Positions 26,641 to 38,700 of a stretch of DNA of 64,000 nucleotides are shown here, one piece after another; position 1 is the first letter of the stretch, and each line of letters starts with the position of its first letter. The position numbers and the translations under genes are program-made. The notes beneath the pieces are model-generated. The model did not search any database. It saw nothing but the letters and a program-made list of their open reading frames with translations, and was not told the origin of the DNA. The DNA is from Cellulomonas alba (GTDB taxonomy: Bacteria > Actinomycetota > Actinomycetes > Actinomycetales > Cellulomonadaceae). The DNA is taken from assembly GCF_030362835.1 (NCBI RefSeq), contig NZ_JAUCGQ010000002.1, forward strand, positions 457,419 through 521,418, given 5' to 3'.

Positions 26641-28149
26641 TCACCTCAGGCTGATCGTGATGTCGGTGGCGGAGACGGCGCGATCCATCACCCACGCGCG
26701 TTCCGCGTCATACGAGTGGGCGGCGGCGACCGGCAGGTGCATCGCCTGGTCGAGGCGGTACGCGCCGCCGGCGTAGAAGTCGAAGCCGACCAGGTCGATC
26801 GCGGTGCTGACGTCGAGGAAGTCGATCAGCCGCAGCACGTTGAAGCCCGTGGTCGGCACCTTGAAGCGGAGGCGGTCCTCCTCGGAGAACAGCGTCCGGG
26901 CCGGCCAGCGCAGCGACTCGTCGCCGAGGAACCGTTGGGCGTGCGGGTCGACGTGCGCGACGACGGACGTCCGCCAGAGGTCGCGCTTGCCGCTGAACAC
27001 GAGCCGGACGTCGACCGGGTGCGACCAGTTGAAGTCGTGCAGGTGGATCGTCGCGTGGAGGTTCGTGCGGGTGCCGGTGTGCGGTGCGTCGAGCCGGAAC
27101 GAGTTGAACCGGACCACGACGTCGTGCTCGTCGACGAAGCCGCCCACGCGGTGCTCGAGCAGCCGGGCGGAGTTCGCGACGAGGCAGACCGACCGGCCGG
27201 CGAGGTACTCGCGCAGGCCCGAGAGGTCGAGGGTCCGCAGCAGCACCGCGTCGTCCGCGGAGAGGCGGCCGGCGTCGGGCGCACGGCGGGCGCGCACCAC
27301 GGCGTCGACGAGCGGCTCGACGGCGTGCAGGGGCTCGCCTGCGGTGACCGTCCGCGCGAGCACCGCGTCGAACGTCGCGCCGAACCCCGGCGAGGGTCGC
27401 TCGTGCGCGGTCGCGCGGCGCACGCTCGCGAGCGCCGCGGCGAACACCGGCACCACGGACCCGGTCGAGGCGCCCGCTGCGAGCGCCGCCTCCGCCCGCG
27501 CCCAGCCGTCGACGAGGTCGTCGACGGTCACGCCGGCCGCGAGCTCCGCGAGCTCGGCGTCGAGGGTGGCCGCACGCTCCGGGTTGTCCCATGCGCCGAC
27601 GTCGGCGTGGCCCAGCGTGATCCGTTCGCCCGTCAGCTGGGCGTACCGCGTCGCCGCGTCCTGGGCGCCGGCGAAGTCGCCCGTGGCGTCGAGCGCGTGC
27701 GCGAGGCCGCGCCAGCTCGCCTGCGACGCGGGCCGCGAGGCCGCCAGCAAGCGGAAGACGTCGGCCGCGAGGGTCGTCTCGCCGGCGGCGCGGGCCGCCT
27801 CGCCGACGTCGAGCAGCGCGGAGAACGCGCCGGGCAGCGCGTGCCACGGCAGCACGCCGACGGTGACGCCCGCCGACCGCAGGGCGCTGCGCCGGGACTC
27901 GCCGAGCGTCTGCGCGTGGGCGAGCGCCGCCTGGGTGAGCTGCACACGCTCGAGCCGCGAGCTCGCCGAGACCGCGGTCGCCGTCGCGGTGACGCTCGAC
28001 GTCACGTCCGCGTGCCGGAGGTTGAGCCGCAGGTGCGGCGTCAGGCGCCCGCGCCGCGCGACGCGGCGGAGCGTGCCACGCACCGCTCGCACGAGCGATG
28101 CCCGCACGCGCCTCAGCGCTGCGCGCCCCCTGCGGCGTACCTGGTTCAC
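26641..28149 (-). CDS. GT29-like (sialyltransferase-family) glycosyltransferase
   Basis: This 502-residue protein has a very basic N-terminus, a helical Ala-rich middle of TPR-like pairs (about 100-290) and a C-terminal domain. The C-terminal domain holds VCLVANSARLLE, then DEHDVVVRFNSFR, and later TTGFNVLRLIDFL. These resemble the L and S sialylmotifs of glycosyltransferase family 29. The donor is not certain; sialic acid or Kdn would be usual for the family. The GTG start is supported by GGGAGG seven bases upstream. It overlaps the following gene closely and probably acts on the same surface polymer. Confidence 0.75.
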   Translation of the reverse strand: MNQVRRRGRAALRRVRASLVRAVRGTLRRVARRGRLTPHLRLNLRHADVTSSVTATATAVSASSRLERVQLTQAALAHAQTLGESRRSALRSAGVTVGVLPWHALPGAFSALLDVGEAARAAGETTLAADVFRLLAASRPASQASWRGLAHALDATGDFAGAQDAATRYAQLTGERITLGHADVGAWDNPERAATLDAELAELAAGVTVDDLVDGWARAEAALAAGASTGSVVPVFAAALASVRRATAHERPSPGFGATFDAVLARTVTAGEPLHAVEPLVDAVVRARRAPDAGRLSADDAVLLRTLDLSGLREYLAGRSVCLVANSARLLEHRVGGFVDEHDVVVRFNSFRLDAPHTGTRTNLHATIHLHDFNWSHPVDVRLVFSGKRDLWRTSVVAHVDPHAQRFLGDESLRWPARTLFSEEDRLRFKVPTTGFNVLRLIDFLDVSTAIDLVGFDFYAGGAYRLDQAMHLPVAAAHSYDAERAWVMDRAVSATDITISLR

Positions 28150-28360
28150 GGGCGCCCTCCCGACGTCGCGGTCCGGCCGGCGATCGGCTCGGACGCGCCG
28201 GATGCTAGGCGGCGCAGGTGGACGGCGGCCGACCTCCAGGCGACGTGTGTGGCCGGCACCCGAATGCGGCGTGAACAGTTCCGGCCCCACCCTGCAGCGG
28301 TGCTCGCGACGGCGCGCGGCGTGGGCATGCTGACCCGACGGCACGCACCGGTGGGGAGAG

Positions 28361-30130
28361 ATGAACGGCTCGACGACGGCGGCGGAGAACCCCGCGGGCT
28401 ACGACGTCGCGTACCTGACGATGTACGTCGGCCGGCGCGACAGCGGCATCGGTTTCACCGACCGGTTCTACCTCGACGCGCTCTCGCGGTCGGCGCTCAG
28501 CACCCTCGTCGTCGGCAACGCGCTGCCGCCCGAGTACCCGGGCGACGGGCTCGCGTACACGAGCTCTGCCGCGCAGCACCGGACGAGCGGCGTGCGCCTG
28601 CATCTCGTCAACGGCTTCGGCTCGTACGTGACTCACCAGCGGACGGGGTGGTTCCCGGAGCACTCCGGGTCGCACAAGGTCGCGATCCTCCACGAGGAGC
28701 CCGAGGCGTTCGACTTCTACGCGACGGACGTCTGGAACCGCGCGCACGTGCGCGACGTGCTGATGCCGGCGCAGGACGACTTCGTGTTCGTGTCGCGGCG
28801 GGCGCGCGACCGGTGGTCGGACGAGGCCGGGCTCGCGCCCGAACGGACGTTCGTGCTGCCGAACACCTGCGCCGAGGAGGGGCGGATCGCGGCCGAGCTC
28901 TCGGGTCGCGAGCGTCGCTCGCTGCGCGCCGAGCTGGGGATGCCCGCCGACCGGTTCGAGCTCGCTGTGGTCGGGACCGTGCAGCCGCTCAAGGCGCAGC
29001 TCGACGTCCTCGCGGCTGTCCGGCAGCTGCGCGCACGGCGGCCGGACCTGCCCGTGCACGTGAGCGTCGTGGGCCGCGTGCGGGACGCGCCGTACGGCGC
29101 CGAGCTCGAGCGGGCCGTCGCCGCGGGGCTCGTCGACGCGGTGACCCTCGTCGGCGAGGTGCCGAAGGCGACCGCGCTGCGCCACATCGCGGCCGCCGAC
29201 TGCCTCGTCCTCGCGTCGCGCTCCGAGTCGATGCCGCTCGTGCTCCTCGAGGCGATGCTGCTCGGCACGCCTGTGGTGGCGACGCGCGTCGGCGGCGTCC
29301 CCGAGGTCCTCGACGACGCACAGGCGTGCCTCGTGGAGCCAGCCGACGTCGAGGCGCTCGCGGCGGGCATCGAGCGCGCGGCGGACGACTCGGCGTGGGC
29401 GACGGGACTCGCCGACGCGGCGCGGGCTCGCTACTGGGCGGAGTTCTCGAACCACCGGTTCCGCGGGCGGTTCGACGCGCTGCTGCACGAGCTGGCGGCC
29501 CGCGCCGGCATCTCGGCGGCGCCGGCGCCCGTCGCGGAGCTCGACGGTGTCCGGCTGAACGTCTCGGAGCAGTCGGGCCGTCGCGTGCTCGACGTGGCCG
29601 GGGAGCCGCGGGGCGACGCCGTCGCCGTGCGGGCGACGCTCGCGGCGTGGCACGCGGAGCGCCCGCTCGACGAGGTCCGGTGGCGTACGGCAGGTGTCGG
29701 GCTCGCGACGCAGCTGGCGCTCGCGGCGCCCGTCGCGCGGCTGGGCCTCGAGGTGACCGGCGCGACCCCCGAGTCGCTCGTGCTCGAGCGTGCGGCCGCG
29801 ACGCCGTGGGTGACGCGGGCCGAGCACCTCGCGTACGTCGGTGCCGCGGCGCACGAGGCGGAGTACGGCCGGCACGTGCGGATGTCGCGTCGGCGCGACC
29901 GGGCGCGGGCCGACGCGGAGCTCGCGGCGGCGCGGCGCGCGGCGGAGGCCACGCCGCGTCGCGGACGGGTCTCCCTCGCGCGGCTCGTGCGTCGGCGACT
30001 CGCACGCGCGGTCCGACGCGTGCGAGCGCTGCGTCCGTCGCCCGTGCCGCGCGCGGCCCCCGCTGTCGCGACGCCGGCGTCGACGCACCCGGGCGGCGAG
30101 CCCGCGTCCGAGGCGGCGGCGGGTCGCTGA
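28361..30130 (+). CDS. Glycosyltransferase, GT4-type (GT-B fold)
   Basis: This 589-residue protein has an N-terminal Rossmann half and a GT4 nucleotide-sugar-binding half: FELAVVGTVQPLKAQLDVL, VSVVGRVRDAP, then the EX7E-like segment SRSESMPLVLLEAMLLGTPVVAT. A C-terminal region (about 390-589) is unlike GT4 enzymes, becomes Arg-rich and ends in a Pro/Ala tail. The ATG at 28361 follows GGGGAG. It is divergent from the GT29-like gene across about 210 bases, and the three genes look like one surface-glycan locus. Acceptor and donor are unknown. Confidence 0.85.
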   Translation: MNGSTTAAENPAGYDVAYLTMYVGRRDSGIGFTDRFYLDALSRSALSTLVVGNALPPEYPGDGLAYTSSAAQHRTSGVRLHLVNGFGSYVTHQRTGWFPEHSGSHKVAILHEEPEAFDFYATDVWNRAHVRDVLMPAQDDFVFVSRRARDRWSDEAGLAPERTFVLPNTCAEEGRIAAELSGRERRSLRAELGMPADRFELAVVGTVQPLKAQLDVLAAVRQLRARRPDLPVHVSVVGRVRDAPYGAELERAVAAGLVDAVTLVGEVPKATALRHIAAADCLVLASRSESMPLVLLEAMLLGTPVVATRVGGVPEVLDDAQACLVEPADVEALAAGIERAADDSAWATGLADAARARYWAEFSNHRFRGRFDALLHELAARAGISAAPAPVAELDGVRLNVSEQSGRRVLDVAGEPRGDAVAVRATLAAWHAERPLDEVRWRTAGVGLATQLALAAPVARLGLEVTGATPESLVLERAAATPWVTRAEHLAYVGAAAHEAEYGRHVRMSRRRDRARADAELAAARRAAEATPRRGRVSLARLVRRRLARAVRRVRALRPSPVPRAAPAVATPASTHPGGEPASEAAAGR

Positions 30131-30169
30131 TCCGGAGGCAGCGGCACGGGCCGGCCACCCGCGCGGCGC

Positions 30170-30181
30170 TAGCCTCGGGGC
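30170..30181 (+). promoter_or_regulatory. Leaderless promoter of the rRNA methyltransferase gene
   Basis: TAGCCT at 30170-30175, then six bases (CGGGGC) and the GTG at 30182; no Shine-Dalgarno. Confidence 0.6.
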
Positions 30182-31030
30182 GTGGCTGACGGACCCGGTG
30201 CGCTCGCGGACCTCCTCACGAACCCGCGCGCCGACCGGGTCAAGGCCGTGCGGGCGCTCGCGCAGCGCTCGGTGCGCGACCGCGCCGGCCGGTTCCTCGT
30301 CGAGGGTCCGCAGGCGGTGCGCGAGGCCGTCACGGGTGCCGCGCCGGTCCACGACGTCTATCTGACGCCCGCCGCGGCGGACCGCTACCCCGAGATCGCG
30401 CAGGGCGCCGGCACCCGGCTGCGGCTGGCCTCGCCCGAGGTGGTCGACGCGATGAGCGCCGACGCGCAGGGCGTCGTGGCGGTGGTCGACCAGCTCGCGG
30501 CGTCGCTCGGTGCCGTCCTCGACGGTGCGCCTCGGCTCGTCGCGCTGCTGGCCCACGTGCGCGACCCGGGCAACGCCGGCACCGTGATCCGGGCGGCGGA
30601 CGCGGCGGGCGCGGACGCGGTGCTCCTGTCCGCCGCGAGCGTCGACGTGCACAACCCGAAGCTCGTCCGCTCCACCGCGGGCTCGCTGTTCCACGTGCCG
30701 GTCGTCGAGGGTCTCGACCTGGCCGCCGCGGTCGACGCGCTGCGCACCGCGGGCCTGGCGGTGCTCGCCGCGGACGGCACCGGCGAGCACGACCTCGACG
30801 ACCTCCTCGACGTGGCGGGCGCGGCACCTGATGGCCTGCCGGACCTCGCGCGGCCCACGGCGTGGCTGTTCGGCAACGAGGCGTGGGGTCTGCGGGACGA
30901 GGACCGCGCGCTCGCGGACGCCGCCGTGCGCGTGCCGATCCGGGGCCGCGCCGAGTCGCTCAACCTCGCGACCGCCGCAACGGTGTGCCTGTACGCGAGC
31001 GGCCGCGCCCACCGCGCGCCCCGCGGATGA
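30182..31030 (+). CDS. SpoU/TrmH-family RNA 2'-O-methyltransferase
   Basis: The 282-residue SPOUT methyltransferase has an N-terminal substrate-binding region (RDRAGRFLVEGPQAVREA) and a catalytic knot: HVRDPGNAGTVIRAADAAGAD (seen as two blocks), WLFGNEAWGLRDED and VRVPIRGRAESLNLATAA. These three motifs define TrmH/RlmB-type 2'-O-ribose methylases of rRNA or tRNA; the exact base is unknown. In many actinobacteria such a gene precedes pheST, as here. Its stop overlaps the ATG of thpR. Confidence 0.92.
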   Translation: MADGPGALADLLTNPRADRVKAVRALAQRSVRDRAGRFLVEGPQAVREAVTGAAPVHDVYLTPAAADRYPEIAQGAGTRLRLASPEVVDAMSADAQGVVAVVDQLAASLGAVLDGAPRLVALLAHVRDPGNAGTVIRAADAAGADAVLLSAASVDVHNPKLVRSTAGSLFHVPVVEGLDLAAAVDALRTAGLAVLAADGTGEHDLDDLLDVAGAAPDGLPDLARPTAWLFGNEAWGLRDEDRALADAAVRVPIRGRAESLNLATAATVCLYASGRAHRAPRG

Positions 31031-31689
31031 GGCTCTTCGCGGCCGTATGGCCGCCCGACGACGTTCTCGACCACCTCGACCTCGCGCTCGCCACGGTGCG
31101 CGGCGGCCCCGCGGCGCTCTCGTCCTCCATCCGGTGGAGCGCGCGCGACGCGTGGCACGTCACCGCGGCCTTCTACGGCGAGCTGCCCGACGGCGCGCTG
31201 CCAGGTCTGGCGGCGGGTCTGCGGTCCGCACTGGCCGGTGTCGCGCCGTACGAGCTCGCGCTGCGTGGGGCCGGGGTGTTCTCGCACCGGACGCTGTGGG
31301 TCGGCGTCGGGGGAGCGGTCGACGCCCAACGGGCGGTCTCGGGGGCGTGCGTCCAGTCCGGCGTCGAGGCAGGCGCCGCACCGGACTCACGGCCCCGCGA
31401 GCGCCCGCACCTGACGATCGGGCGCGTCCGGCCCGGAGCGCGGCCACCCCGGCGGCGGACGTCGCGGCCCGGCGGCTCGTCGGCGCCCGACGCCCGCGCG
31501 GGGCGTCCCGTCGCGGCGTCCGAGCCTGGCCAGGACGCCGAGGCGGTGGCCCGCGCGCTCGCCGTGTACTCCGGACCGGCGTGGACGGTCGACGAGGTGC
31601 TGCTGGTCGAGTCCCGCCCCGGGGCGGGGCGCGGCGGCGGTCCGCTCTACGCACCCGTCGACGTCATCGCGTTGGAAGCGCCGCGGTGA
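31027..31689 (+). CDS. thpR: RNA 2',3'-cyclic phosphodiesterase (2H family)
   Basis: This 220-residue protein belongs to the 2H phosphoesterases (LigT/ThpR). The first HxT-type motif is HVTAAFYGELP near residue 46, and the second is HLTIGRVRPG near residue 130. It opens cyclic phosphates at RNA ends. The ATG overlaps the methyltransferase stop (ATGA). A low-complexity Arg/Pro/Ser insert follows the second motif. Assignment to the family is firm, the physiological substrate less so. Confidence 0.88.
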   Translation: MRLFAAVWPPDDVLDHLDLALATVRGGPAALSSSIRWSARDAWHVTAAFYGELPDGALPGLAAGLRSALAGVAPYELALRGAGVFSHRTLWVGVGGAVDAQRAVSGACVQSGVEAGAAPDSRPRERPHLTIGRVRPGARPPRRRTSRPGGSSAPDARAGRPVAASEPGQDAEAVARALAVYSGPAWTVDEVLLVESRPGAGRGGGPLYAPVDVIALEAPR

Positions 31690-31776
31690 CGCGTGGCACC
31701 ATGAACGCATGACGCCGCGCAGTGGTCGCCGATTTCCCGGGCCCGTTCCCGGGCCGCGCCGCTGACGCGCACGTGA

Positions 31777-32990
<1,214 letters not shown>

Positions 32991-32991
<1 letters not shown>

Positions 32992-35549
32992 TGCCCCGCG
33001 TACCGCTGCCGTGGCTGGCCGAGCACGTCGAGCTGCCTGCGGGCCTCACGGCCGAGAAGCTCGCCGCCGACCTCGTGCGGGTGGGCCTCGAGGAGGAGGC
33101 GATCCACCCCGCCGCCGTGACGGGCCCGCTCGTCGTCGGCGAGGTGGTCGAGCGCACGCCCGAGCCGCAGAAGAACGGCAAGACGATCAACTGGTGCCGC
33201 GTCGACGTCGGCCCGGAGCACAACGAGCCCGGCGGAGCCCCTCGGGGCATCGTCTGCGGCGCGCACAACTTCGACGTCGGCGACCGCGTGGTCGTCGCGC
33301 TGCCCGGCGCCGTGCTGCCCGGGCCGTTCGCCATCGCGTCGCGCAAGACGTACGGGCACGTGTCCGACGGCATGATCTGCTCGGCGCGCGAGCTCGGCCT
33401 CGGCGAGGACCACGACGGGATCATCGTGCTGTCGACGCTCGGCATCGACGCGCCGATCGGCACGGACGCGCGCGAGCTGCTCGGCCTCGGCGACGAGGTG
33501 CTCGAGATCAACGTGACGCCCGACCGCGGGTACTGCTTCTCGATGCGCGGCGTGGCCCGCGAGTACTCGCACTCGACGGGCGCACGGTTCACCGACCCCG
33601 CCCTGCCGGTGCCGACCGAGCCCGCGCCCGGCGGTGGCTTCCGCGTCGAGCTCGACGACACCGCGCCCATCCACGGGACGCCGGGCTGCGACCGGTTCGT
33701 CGCGCAGGTGATCCGGGGCGTCCGCGCCGACGACCCGTCTCCCGCGTGGATGCAGCGCCGGCTCCAGCAGGCGGGCATGCGGCCCATCAGCCTCGCGGTC
33801 GACGTGACGAACTACGTGATGCTCGACCTCGGGCAGCCGCTCCACGCGTACGACCTGACGGCGCTCGCCGAGCCGATCGTGGTGCGCCGCGCCGCGCCGG
33901 GCGAGCGCATCACGACGCTCGACGACGTGGACCGCGCACTCGACCCCGAGGACCTGCTGATCACCGACTCGCCGGACGGCGCGCGCGGCAGCCGACCGAT
34001 CGGCATCGCGGGCGTCATGGGTGGCGCGTCGACCGAGGTCGGCCCCGCCACGACGGACCTGCTCGTGGAGGCCGCGCACTTCGACCCGGTGACGATCGCG
34101 CGCGCCGCGCGCCGCCACCGGTTGCCGAGCGAGGCGTCCAAGCGGTTCGAGCGCGGCGTCGACCCCCAGCTGCCGCGCGTCGCGGTCGCGCGCGTCGTCG
34201 CCCTGCTCGCGGAGCACGGCGGTGGCGTGGCCGAGCCGGCGATCACGGACGTCGACCTGACCGGGCCGGCGCCGGCCTTCGAGCTCGACCTCGACCTGCC
34301 GGGCCGACTCGTCGGCGTGCCGTACACGCACGACGAGGTCCGCGACACGCTCACCACGATCGGCTGCGAGCTCTCCGACGCCGGGCCCGGCCGGGTGCTC
34401 GTCCGGCCGCCGTCGTGGCGTCCCGACCTCACGGTCGGCGTCGACCTGGTCGAGGAGGTCGCGCGGCTGCGCGGCTACGACGCCATCCCGTCGGTCCTCC
34501 CCGCCGCACCCGCGGGACGCGGCCTGACCGAGGACCAGCGCACCCGTCGCTCGGTCGCGCGCGCTCTCGCCGACGCGGGCCTCGTCGAGGTGCTGACGTA
34601 CCCGTTCGTCGGCGTCGACCAGCTCGACGCGCTCGGCGTGCCCGACGACGACCCGCGGCGTCGCGCCGTGCGGCTCGCCAACCCGCTCGCCGAGCAGCAG
34701 CCGTACCTGCGGACGAACCTGCTCGTCACGCTCATCGACGCCGCGCGCCGCAACGTCGCGCGAGGGAACGCGGACCTGGCGGTGTTCGAGGTCGGGCTCG
34801 TCGCCCGTCCCGCGGCCGACGCCCCGGCCGCGCCGCGCCTGCCCGGCGGGGTGCGCCCGTCCGACGCCGACCTCGAGGCGCTCGACGCCGCGGTGCCGGC
34901 GCAGCCGCGCCGTGTCGCCGGCGTGCTGGCCGGCCTGCGCGAGCCCGCCGGCTGGTGGGGACCGGGCCGCCGGGTCGACCACACCGACGCCATCGAGGCC
35001 GCGCTGCTGGTGGCGCGCACGGTCGGTGTCGACCTCGTGGTGACGAACGACGACCACGCGCCGTGGCACCCGGGACGCTGCGCGCGGCTCGCCACGGCGG
35101 ACGGCACGCTCGTCGGCCATGCCGGGGAGCTGCACCCGAACGTCGTCGCGGCCCACGACCTCCCGCCGCGCACGGCGGCGTTCGAGCTCGACCTCGACGA
35201 GCTGCTCGCGGCCGCCCCGGAGGGCCCCGTCGAGGCGACGCCCGTCTCGTCGTTCCCGGTCGCGAAGGAGGACGTCGCTCTCGTCGTCCCCGCCGACGTG
35301 CCCGCGGCCGAGGTGCTCGCCGCGGTGCGTGCGGGCGCCGCGGCCAGCGAGGCCGGCGACGTGGTCGAGGACGTGCGGCTGTTCGACGTGTACACGGGTG
35401 ACCAGGTCGGTGCGGGCAACCGGTCGCTCGCGTTCTCGCTGCGGCTGCGCGCGGCCGACCGCACGCTCACCGCGGCGGAGACCGCGGCGGTGCGTGCCGC
35501 CGTCGTCGCGGAGGCAGGACGTCGGTTCGGCGCGACGCTGCGCGCGTGA
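32991..35549 (+). CDS. pheT: Phenylalanyl-tRNA synthetase beta subunit
   Basis: This 852-residue subunit has the expected domain order. An N-terminal EMAP/tRNA-binding OB-fold (about 42-160) includes GIVCGAHNFDVGD. The B3/B4 editing region contains RPISLAVDVTNYVMLDLGQPLHAYD. B5 (about 410-480) and the catalytic-like core with the LVEEVARLRGYD segment follow, and a ferredoxin-fold anticodon-binding domain lies at the C-terminus (SSFPVAKEDVALVV to the end). The ATG overlaps the pheS stop by one base. No frameshift is seen. Confidence 0.97.
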
Positions 35550-35646
35550 CGGACGCGGCGGTAAGGGCTCTGCGGTGACAGGCGCGGCGTGCGCGCCGGT
35601 CACCGTGGAAGGCCTCCGCGGGCCGAAATCCCACTCCGTGGGACAA

Positions 35647-35668
35647 GTTCATCCAGGTGTTACCACCT
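35647..35668. promoter_or_regulatory. Possible PhoP-type box and small hairpin before the nuclease gene
   Basis: GTTCATCC at 35647 is followed 12 bases later by GTTACCACC, similar to the direct GTTCACC repeats of actinobacterial PhoP sites. AGGTG (35655-35659) can also pair with CACCT (35664-35668). The gene downstream releases phosphate from nucleic acids, so phosphate control would make sense. The spacing is one base off consensus, so this is tentative. Confidence 0.3.
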
Positions 35669-35763
35669 AGTACTTGCGACATTTCGGATTCCCCCGACAG
35701 GGTGATCACGCAGCCGGCCTGAGTGCCGGCTGTGACGTGTTCCCCGACGAAGGTGAGCTCGAC

Positions 35764-38700
35764 GTGCACGCAGTGGTGAGGTCGGCGACCGGGGGCCTCG
35801 CGGCCCTCGGCGTCCTGGTGGCAGGAGCGGTCGCGACGGGGGGTGCCGCGCACGCCGCGGTCTCACCGGCTGCCGCCGTCGTGGTCAACGAGGTGTACGG
35901 CGGGGGAGGGAACTCGGGCGCGCCGCTGAACCGCGACTTCGTCGAGCTCTACAACCCGGGGTCGTCCGCGGTGTCGCTCGCGGGCTGGTCCGTGCAGTAC
36001 GCCTCGGCGGCCGGCTCGTCGTGGGCGAACAAGACGGATCTCTCCGGGTCGATCGCCGCGGGCGGCTACCTGCTGGTCGGCGGCGCGTCCGGTGCCAACG
36101 GGTCCGCGCTCACGGTCGACGTCGACGGCACCATCAACCTCAGCGGCAGCGCGGGCAAGGTCGCGCTCGTCAGCTCGGGCACGCCGCTGACGTGCAGCAC
36201 GGGCTGCGCGTCGCAGGCGTCGGTGGTCGACCTCGTCGGCTACGGCTCCACCGCCTCGAGCTACGCCGGGACGGCGCCGGCACCCGGCGCGTCGAACACC
36301 ACGTCGGTGTCGCGCAGCGCGTCCCACACCAACACCGCGGACAACGCGGCCGACTTCACCGCCGGTGCGCCGACCCCGCAGGCCGCCGGCTCCACGCCGC
36401 CGTCGGGCCCGACCGAGCACACGATCGCGGAGATCCAGGGCACCGGCGCAGCGTCGCCGCTGGTCGGCCAGTCGGTGACGACGACGGGCGTCGTCACGGC
36501 GGCGTACCCGACGGGCGGCCTCAACGGCTATGTGATCCAGACCGCCGGCACCGGCGGCCCGCTCGACGCCGGCCGCACCGCGTCCGACGCCGTGTTCGTC
36601 TTCTCGCCTGCGACCGTCGCCGGAGTCGCCGTCGGCGAGAACGTGCAGGTCACCGGAACGGTCAGCGAGTACAACGGCCTCACCGAGCTGACGGTCCCGG
36701 CGGGCGGCGTCACCGACACGGGCGGCCATGCCGCCGTGACACCGACGACCGGCGCGTGGCCGACCACCGAGGCGGCCCGCGAGGCGATCGAGTCGATGCT
36801 TCTCGCGCCGACGGACACGTTCACCGTCACGGACACGTACGCGACGAACCAGTACGGCGAGGTCGGGCTGGCGACCGGCAGGAAGCCGCTGCTCCAGCCG
36901 ACGGACGTCGCGCGCCCGGGCACGCCCGAGGCCGCCGCCGTGGCCGCGGACAACGCCGCCCGCGGCGTGGTGCTCGACGACGGTGCGACGACGAACTTCC
37001 TGCTCGCGGCGAACCAGAGCCAGACGCCGCCGTACATCTCGCTGTCCGACCCGCTGCGGGTCGGCGAGCGCGCGACGCTCAGCGCGCCGATGATCGTCGA
37101 CTACCGCAACTCGGCGTGGAAGCTCGACCCGACGGCGCAGGTCGTCGCCGGCGGCGCGTCGCCCGTGAGCTTCACGAACAACCGCACCGCGCACCCCGCC
37201 GACGTGGGCGGCGACCTGCGGATCTCGTCGTTCAACGTGCTCAACTACTTCACGACGCTCGGCGTCGACACCGCGGGCTGCACCGCGTACACCGACCGCG
37301 ACGGCCACGGCATCACGGTCAAGGACGGCTGCGACCCGCGCGGCGCGTGGGACTCGGCGAGCCTCGCGCGCCAGCAGGCCAAGATCGTGAAGGCGATCAA
37401 CGCGCTCGACGCCGACGTGGTCGGTCTGATGGAGATCGAGAACTCCGCGGTCGTCGACGGGCACCCCGACGAGGCGCTCGCGACGCTGGTCGACGCGCTC
37501 AATGCGGCTGCGGGCGACGACGTCTGGGCCTACGTCCCGTCGTCGGCGGAGCTGCCGCCGGCGGCGCAGATGGACGTCATCACCAACGCGATCATCTACC
37601 GCAAGGCAGCCGTCGAGCGGGTCGGTGCGTCGCACGCGCTCGGCACGCTGAGCGAGGGAGACGAGGCGTTCGCCAACGCTCGCGAGCCGATCGCGCAGAC
37701 GTTCCGGCCGGTCGGCGGCGGCGAGCCGATCCTCGTCGTGGTCAACCACCTCAAGTCCAAGGGGTCGGCAGGGCCACTGCCGGGCGACGCCGACTCGGGT
37801 GACGGGCAGGGCTCGTCCAACGCGAGCCGCGTCGCGCAGGCAACCGCGCTGCGCGACTGGGTGCCGACGATCCAGGGCGACGTGAGGTCCGTCGCGCTCG
37901 TCGGCGACTTCAACTCGTACACGCGCGAGGACCCGCTGCAGGTGCTCTACGACGCGGGCTACTCGGACGCGGCGCCGACGCTGTCGCACGACCAGTGGTC
38001 GTACTCGTTCGGCAGCCTCTCGGGCTCGCTCGACCACGTGCTCCTCAACGCGGCGGCACTGAAGCGCGCGACGGGCGAGGACACCTGGGAGATCAACGCG
38101 GAGGAGTCGGTCGCGCTCGAGTACAGCCGGTACAACTACCACGGCACGCTCTTCTACGCGCCGGACCCGTACCGCTCGTCCGACCACGACCCGGTGGTCG
38201 TCGGGCTGTCCGACGGACCCGACGCCGGAACGATCCCGCTGACGTTCCTCGACTTCAACGACTTCCACGGACGCATCGACGCCAACACCGTGAAGTTCGC
38301 GGGCACGATCGAGCAGCAGCGTGCCGCGGCGAGCGGGCCGGTGGCGCTGCTCGCGGCGGGCGACAACATCGGCGCGTCGCTCTTCGCGTCGGCCGTCGCG
38401 CAGGACCAGCCGACGATCGACGTGCTCGACGCGCTCGGCCTGCAGGCCTCGGCGGTCGGCAACCACGAGTTCGACCGCGGCTTCGACGACCTGAAGAACC
38501 GCGTGATCGACGGCGGCCAGAACGCCACGTGGGACTACCTCGGCGCGAACGTCTACGCCAAGGGCACGACCGACCCGGTCCTCCCGGAGTACGCGATCCT
38601 CACGATGGGCGGCCTCAAGGTCGGCGTGATCGGGGCGGTCACCAAGGAGACGACGTCGCTCGTCAGCCCGGCCGGCATCGCATCGCTCGACTTCGGCGAC

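Noticed and set aside
31709..31765. 18-codon frame before pheS as a phenylalanine leader peptide
   Set aside because: It has only one Phe codon and no terminator/antiterminator pair follows.
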